A stretch of 64,000 nucleotides of DNA from an uncultured Oligoflexales bacterium (GTDB lineage Bacteria > Bdellovibrionota_B > Oligoflexia > Oligoflexales > JAPPIL01). The translations under genes and the position numbers were made by a program. The notes under the pieces were generated by a model that did not search any database, was not told the origin of the DNA, and saw only the letters and a list, made by a program, of their open reading frames with translations. Location of the stretch: the NCBI GenBank assembly GCA_958296095.1, contig OY282434.1:434001-498000 (forward strand), in the 5' to 3' direction. Below are positions 61,382-64,000 of the stretch, piece after piece. Position 1 is the stretch's first letter. Each line of letters begins with the position of its first letter.

Positions 61382-62190
61382 TTTAGCAGTACCTTGATCG
61401 CTCTTGCCTTGAGCGCGGCACGGCTGTCAGCAAAATCTTTGATAATTTCCTCGCAGACCGCGCGGGCGGCACTGCTTTGCTGCTGTGCCAGCAGCAGACG
61501 GGCTTTGATGAGCAGTGTTTCGGGTTTGAAATCTTTAGGGGCAAGTCGGTAGATCTGCTCAATCTCTGCCAAAGCTTGCTCGATGTCACCTCGTTCTTCC
61601 AGCAGCTTGACGTGCAGCAGACGTGCCTGCACTTGGTAGAAATCGTTTCTGGTTGAGTGCTTGAGTAGGGTGGTCAGCAGTTGCTGAGCCGTGTCGTACT
61701 GCTTGCGGGTGATGGCTATGCCAATGGCAGACATGGCCGCCGCCCAGCCTTCGGGTGAGGTTTGGTGCGCAGCGAAAAACTCACGATACTGCTCGGCTGA
61801 GCGGCTGTGATCAGCTTGGATTGATTTGAGCTGGGCTTCCAGTTCGGCTAACTGCGCCGCGGGCACAGGCTCTTCTGCTGGCGTGGCAGGCTTGTCCTTT
61901 GGGTTCGGCTTTAGCGCCGTGATTTTTTCCTGCAATGCACTCCTGCGCTCAGCGGCAGCCCGCTGTTCGTCATCGTAGACGCGGTTGATGACGGCAAGTG
62001 TAGCCAAGCGCGTGTCTTTCTGGCGGCTCAGGTATAGCTGGCCGATAACGACCGCGATGATCACCACTGCCAATGGCACGATCACGATCGCAATTTGCCG
62101 GGCATTGTGCTTCACCCAGTGGGACAGCCGCAGGAAACTGCGCTGGAAGGCATCGATCTTGCTTAAGTCTGGTTTTTTCTGCTTGCTCAT
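61378..62190 (-). CDS. yfgM: YfgM-like TPR membrane protein
   Basis: 270 residues. One membrane segment near the N-terminus (IAIVIVPLAVVIIAVVIGQL), then a coiled-coil-prone Ala/Glu region and TPR-like repeats to the end (YQVQARLLHVKLLEERGDIEQ, LLIKARLLLAQQQSSAARA). YfgM-type proteins are periplasmic TPR partners of the Sec machinery and sit upstream of bamB in many genomes. The C-terminal overlap with bamB-like (four bases) supports coupling. Start ATG 62190. Confidence 0.75.
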   Translation of the reverse strand: MSKQKKPDLSKIDAFQRSFLRLSHWVKHNARQIAIVIVPLAVVIIAVVIGQLYLSRQKDTRLATLAVINRVYDDEQRAAAERRSALQEKITALKPNPKDKPATPAEEPVPAAQLAELEAQLKSIQADHSRSAEQYREFFAAHQTSPEGWAAAMSAIGIAITRKQYDTAQQLLTTLLKHSTRNDFYQVQARLLHVKLLEERGDIEQALAEIEQIYRLAPKDFKPETLLIKARLLLAQQQSSAARAVCEEIIKDFADSRAALKARAIKVLLN

Positions 62191-62527
62191 CCTGCTCCAC
62201 CCTCGCGGGGAGGCATTCTAAAGCCGATCGTATAGTTTGGGAAGAGGAAATTTCCCCACGCAGGGGATATGGTTGGTAAGCGGGGATTGCGGCAGTTGCA
62301 TCGGTAAAGAAAAGGATGAGCTACAACTGATAAGAAATTCAGGAAGAACCTTTGATGGCCAGCTGCGAACAGTTGGCCAAAGTGGACAACCACGTTCATC
62401 CCCGCGACCGCTCTGTCGTGCGGCTAGTAGGGTAGGTGCACTACCCGTGCCAAATAATTTTCCCTGTAATTTCAACGAGTGCATTGTGCGGCAGCTGTCT
62501 ATGATCTTCGCACTGCTGATATTTTGC
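62191..62527. other. Intergenic region with a strong hairpin
   Basis: No gene seen. The notable element is a near-perfect 10-bp hairpin at 62356-62379: TGGCCAGCTG, loop CGAA, CAGTTGGCCA (one G-T wobble). There is no T-run after it on either strand. A GGAAATTTCC palindrome lies at 62246-62255. Candidate for a structured RNA or a regulatory site, not shown. Confidence 0.35.
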
Positions 62528-63586
62528 CTAATTTTTGGTCACTACCTCTTCGCCCAAATAAGTGTAGGTGACCGCAACTGAGGTCACGTCACCCATCTCG
62601 TCGAGCAAACCCTCGTATATGCTCAGCGTGTTGTCTGCTATCTCATAGTCGTCATCGCTCAGTGTTATCTGCCGCTTGTCGGCAGTAGTGACGACCACCT
62701 CGGCTGCGCCGCCGCTATACTCTTGTTGCAGGGTGAAAGTACTCTGCAAGATGGCCGCGACGTTCTTGGAGATGTCCTGCAGCACGGCACGGTAGTCTTC
62801 GCTGAGTGGCTTCCACGCGGTGAAGAGCGAGCCGTTATCGCCCCCTTCCAGCACTATCTGGCTGAGCAAATTCGCCCGCTGATCTTCGTCGTCGCTCAGA
62901 ATGCCGTAAATTTTGGCGGTAACTTGTGGCTGCCTGAGGTTGCGCAGTTCTTCATAAAAATTCTGCAACGAGTAGGCCGTTTCATCGGAACAGGACTCAA
63001 CGTCTAGGTTGCACTGGTGATGATCTTCGTTGGTAACGATAAGCACTACGGCGATAGAATTCATCCTCAGCCAGTTGCGGCCTGCATTGCCTTGCAAAGC
63101 ACGGGAGGCGTTATACAGCGTCCGCTCAACGTTGAGATCACTGCTGTGCCCGCTGTCAGGGTTCTTGATCTGCTCGGCAAACTCCTGCCCTTGATCGGTA
63201 GAAGTAATGAAGGGTTGCCGTAGCAGGCTGTCTCGCGCACTGGAGATGACCCCGATACGCCAGTCGCTGTTAGCAAGTCCCTCGTAGCTGAACAGATGCA
63301 GTAGATTAGCGGCAAGATCGTCACGGTAGGCTTGCATCGATTCCGAGTCGTCGATTACCATCAAGATGTCGAGCTTGCGGTTCTCGACCCTGCTAGGCAC
63401 AAAACTTTCCTCCAGACTCAGCTCAACACTGCCATCATCGCGCACCAGATTCAAATTCTGTTCACTCGACGACTTCGCGGCCTGCTGCAGAGCATCATCG
63501 CTGTTGCTGGCCGTGGAAAACGACACCTCCATTGCACTACAGGCTGCCACGCTGACTGCCACCCATGCTAACACTAATCTCGCCAT
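62528..63586 (-). CDS. VWA-domain lipoprotein
   Basis: 352 residues from ATG 63586, behind GGGGA; this gives MARLVLAWVAVSVAAC with the lipobox Cys at residue 16. The metal-ion-dependent adhesion site DDSESM (DxSxS) lies in ILMVIDDSESMQAYRDDLAA, followed by IGVISSARDSL and VVLIVTNEDHHQCN, the usual von Willebrand A layout. A C-terminal beta domain (~300-352) follows. It probably binds a partner protein at the cell surface or periplasm. No chaperone or protease partner adjoins. Confidence 0.85.
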   Translation of the reverse strand: MARLVLAWVAVSVAACSAMEVSFSTASNSDDALQQAAKSSSEQNLNLVRDDGSVELSLEESFVPSRVENRKLDILMVIDDSESMQAYRDDLAANLLHLFSYEGLANSDWRIGVISSARDSLLRQPFITSTDQGQEFAEQIKNPDSGHSSDLNVERTLYNASRALQGNAGRNWLRMNSIAVVLIVTNEDHHQCNLDVESCSDETAYSLQNFYEELRNLRQPQVTAKIYGILSDDEDQRANLLSQIVLEGGDNGSLFTAWKPLSEDYRAVLQDISKNVAAILQSTFTLQQEYSGGAAEVVVTTADKRQITLSDDDYEIADNTLSIYEGLLDEMGDVTSVAVTYTYLGEEVVTKN

Positions 63587-63736
63587 CACATTCCCCTTAC
63601 CTAGTGTAAAAACGACCCGCACCTCCCTATCGACACTTCTTTGGTGGAACTATAGAAATATCTCAATAATAAAACAATTATACATGGTTACAAAATTAGA
63701 CGGACGTATCATAAGCATATATGTTAACATTGAGTC

Positions 63737-64000
63737 ATGGGCGACATGTTTGTGAATGGTGGGCGTGGTTTCTTGCTAAAGCTCGGTGTGATCTCGCCGC
63801 CACAGCTATTTGGGGCTGGTGGGCGTAGCTTCTTGCTCACCGCGGTCATGATCTTGGCTGGTTGTGGCACGGAGGAAGTGCCTAATGAGACCCTGAATCT
63901 AGTGTGTGGCAAAGAGCCGTGTGGCAACATCTACACGAAGGACTTGTTGCGGAGAGATGCTGCCACGATAGACAGTTTGCGTGAGTACGTGTTGAACAAG
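63737..64000 (+). CDS. Lipoprotein, 5' end only
   Basis: 88 codons open to the right edge from ATG 63737. A signal with LTAVMILAGC gives a lipobox Cys near residue 43; the first ~30 residues contain the repeated GGRGFLLKL / GGRSFLLTA pattern and may not all be translated, so a later start is possible. After the Cys: GTEEVPNETLNLVCGKEPCG, a Cys pair. Family unknown; the gene is cut by the window end. Confidence 0.45.
   Translation, partial: MGDMFVNGGRGFLLKLGVISPPQLFGAGGRSFLLTAVMILAGCGTEEVPNETLNLVCGKEPCGNIYTKDLLRRDAATIDSLREYVLNK

Overview
The window suggests a Gram-negative, free-living bacterium of the deltaproteobacterial grade (Bdellovibrionota or Myxococcota-like). This is an inference from gene content: LPS genes (lpxK, a waaA-like gene), a complete type II secretion cluster that includes gspN and a PilM-like gspL, RNase J, and many lipoproteins. 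No 16S rRNA or tRNA gene was seen.

Layout. 1-2099 is the partial end of a large membrane protein (DUF4175-like). 2.3-7.9 kb holds housekeeping genes: a CDF metal exporter, tdh, lpxK, a small unknown gene, khpA, rpmF and fabD. 7.9-10.6 kb holds three unknown exported proteins. 11.7-14.9 kb is a subtilisin-like lipoprotein protease. 14.9-19.7 kb (minus strand) is rpsL-rpsG-fusA followed by an RNase J gene. 20.3-22.7 kb is a VTC-domain / DUF4956 / beta-propeller operon behind a good sigma70-type promoter. 23.8-24.7 kb is an Rpn-family nuclease, followed by bacterioferritin.

25.8-42.0 kb (minus strand) is a long co-directional block: metallo-beta-lactamase-fold hydrolase, aroK, two tandem gspC genes, then gspD-E-F-G-H-I-J-K-L-M-N, with many start/stop overlaps. 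42.8-46.1 kb holds three more Rpn-family loci, two of them visibly rearranged. 46.5-49.7 kb is an unusual coupled pair: a very large Cys-rich pilin-like protein and a lipoprotein that fuses a metzincin-type protease to ankyrin repeats. 50-53.2 kb has a Kdo-transferase-like gene, a lipoprotein and an enoyl-CoA hydratase. 54.6-64 kb has a GT2 glycosyltransferase, asnB, a small serine recombinase, a Slt-type lytic transglycosylase, bamB-like and yfgM-like genes, a VWA lipoprotein and the start of another lipoprotein.

The most striking feature is a mosaic repeat family. It fills about 6 kb in eight blocks (10.6-11.6, 19.7-20.2, 22.7-23.7, 24.7-25.2, 42.1-42.8, 44.5-45.1, 46.2-46.5 and 53.3-54.7 kb). 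It contains a sharply bounded element with terminal inverted repeats in two size classes (about 133-136 bp and 174-175 bp), with compensatory changes in an internal stem. It also contains a 45-bp tandem module and a 21-bp tandem module. Pieces of it lie inside Rpn-family coding sequences, sometimes keeping the frame open and once breaking it. The repeats often start right at the 3' ends of genes. A link between the Rpn nucleases and the spread of this family is my main hypothesis; the sequence shows co-location and insertion, not mechanism.
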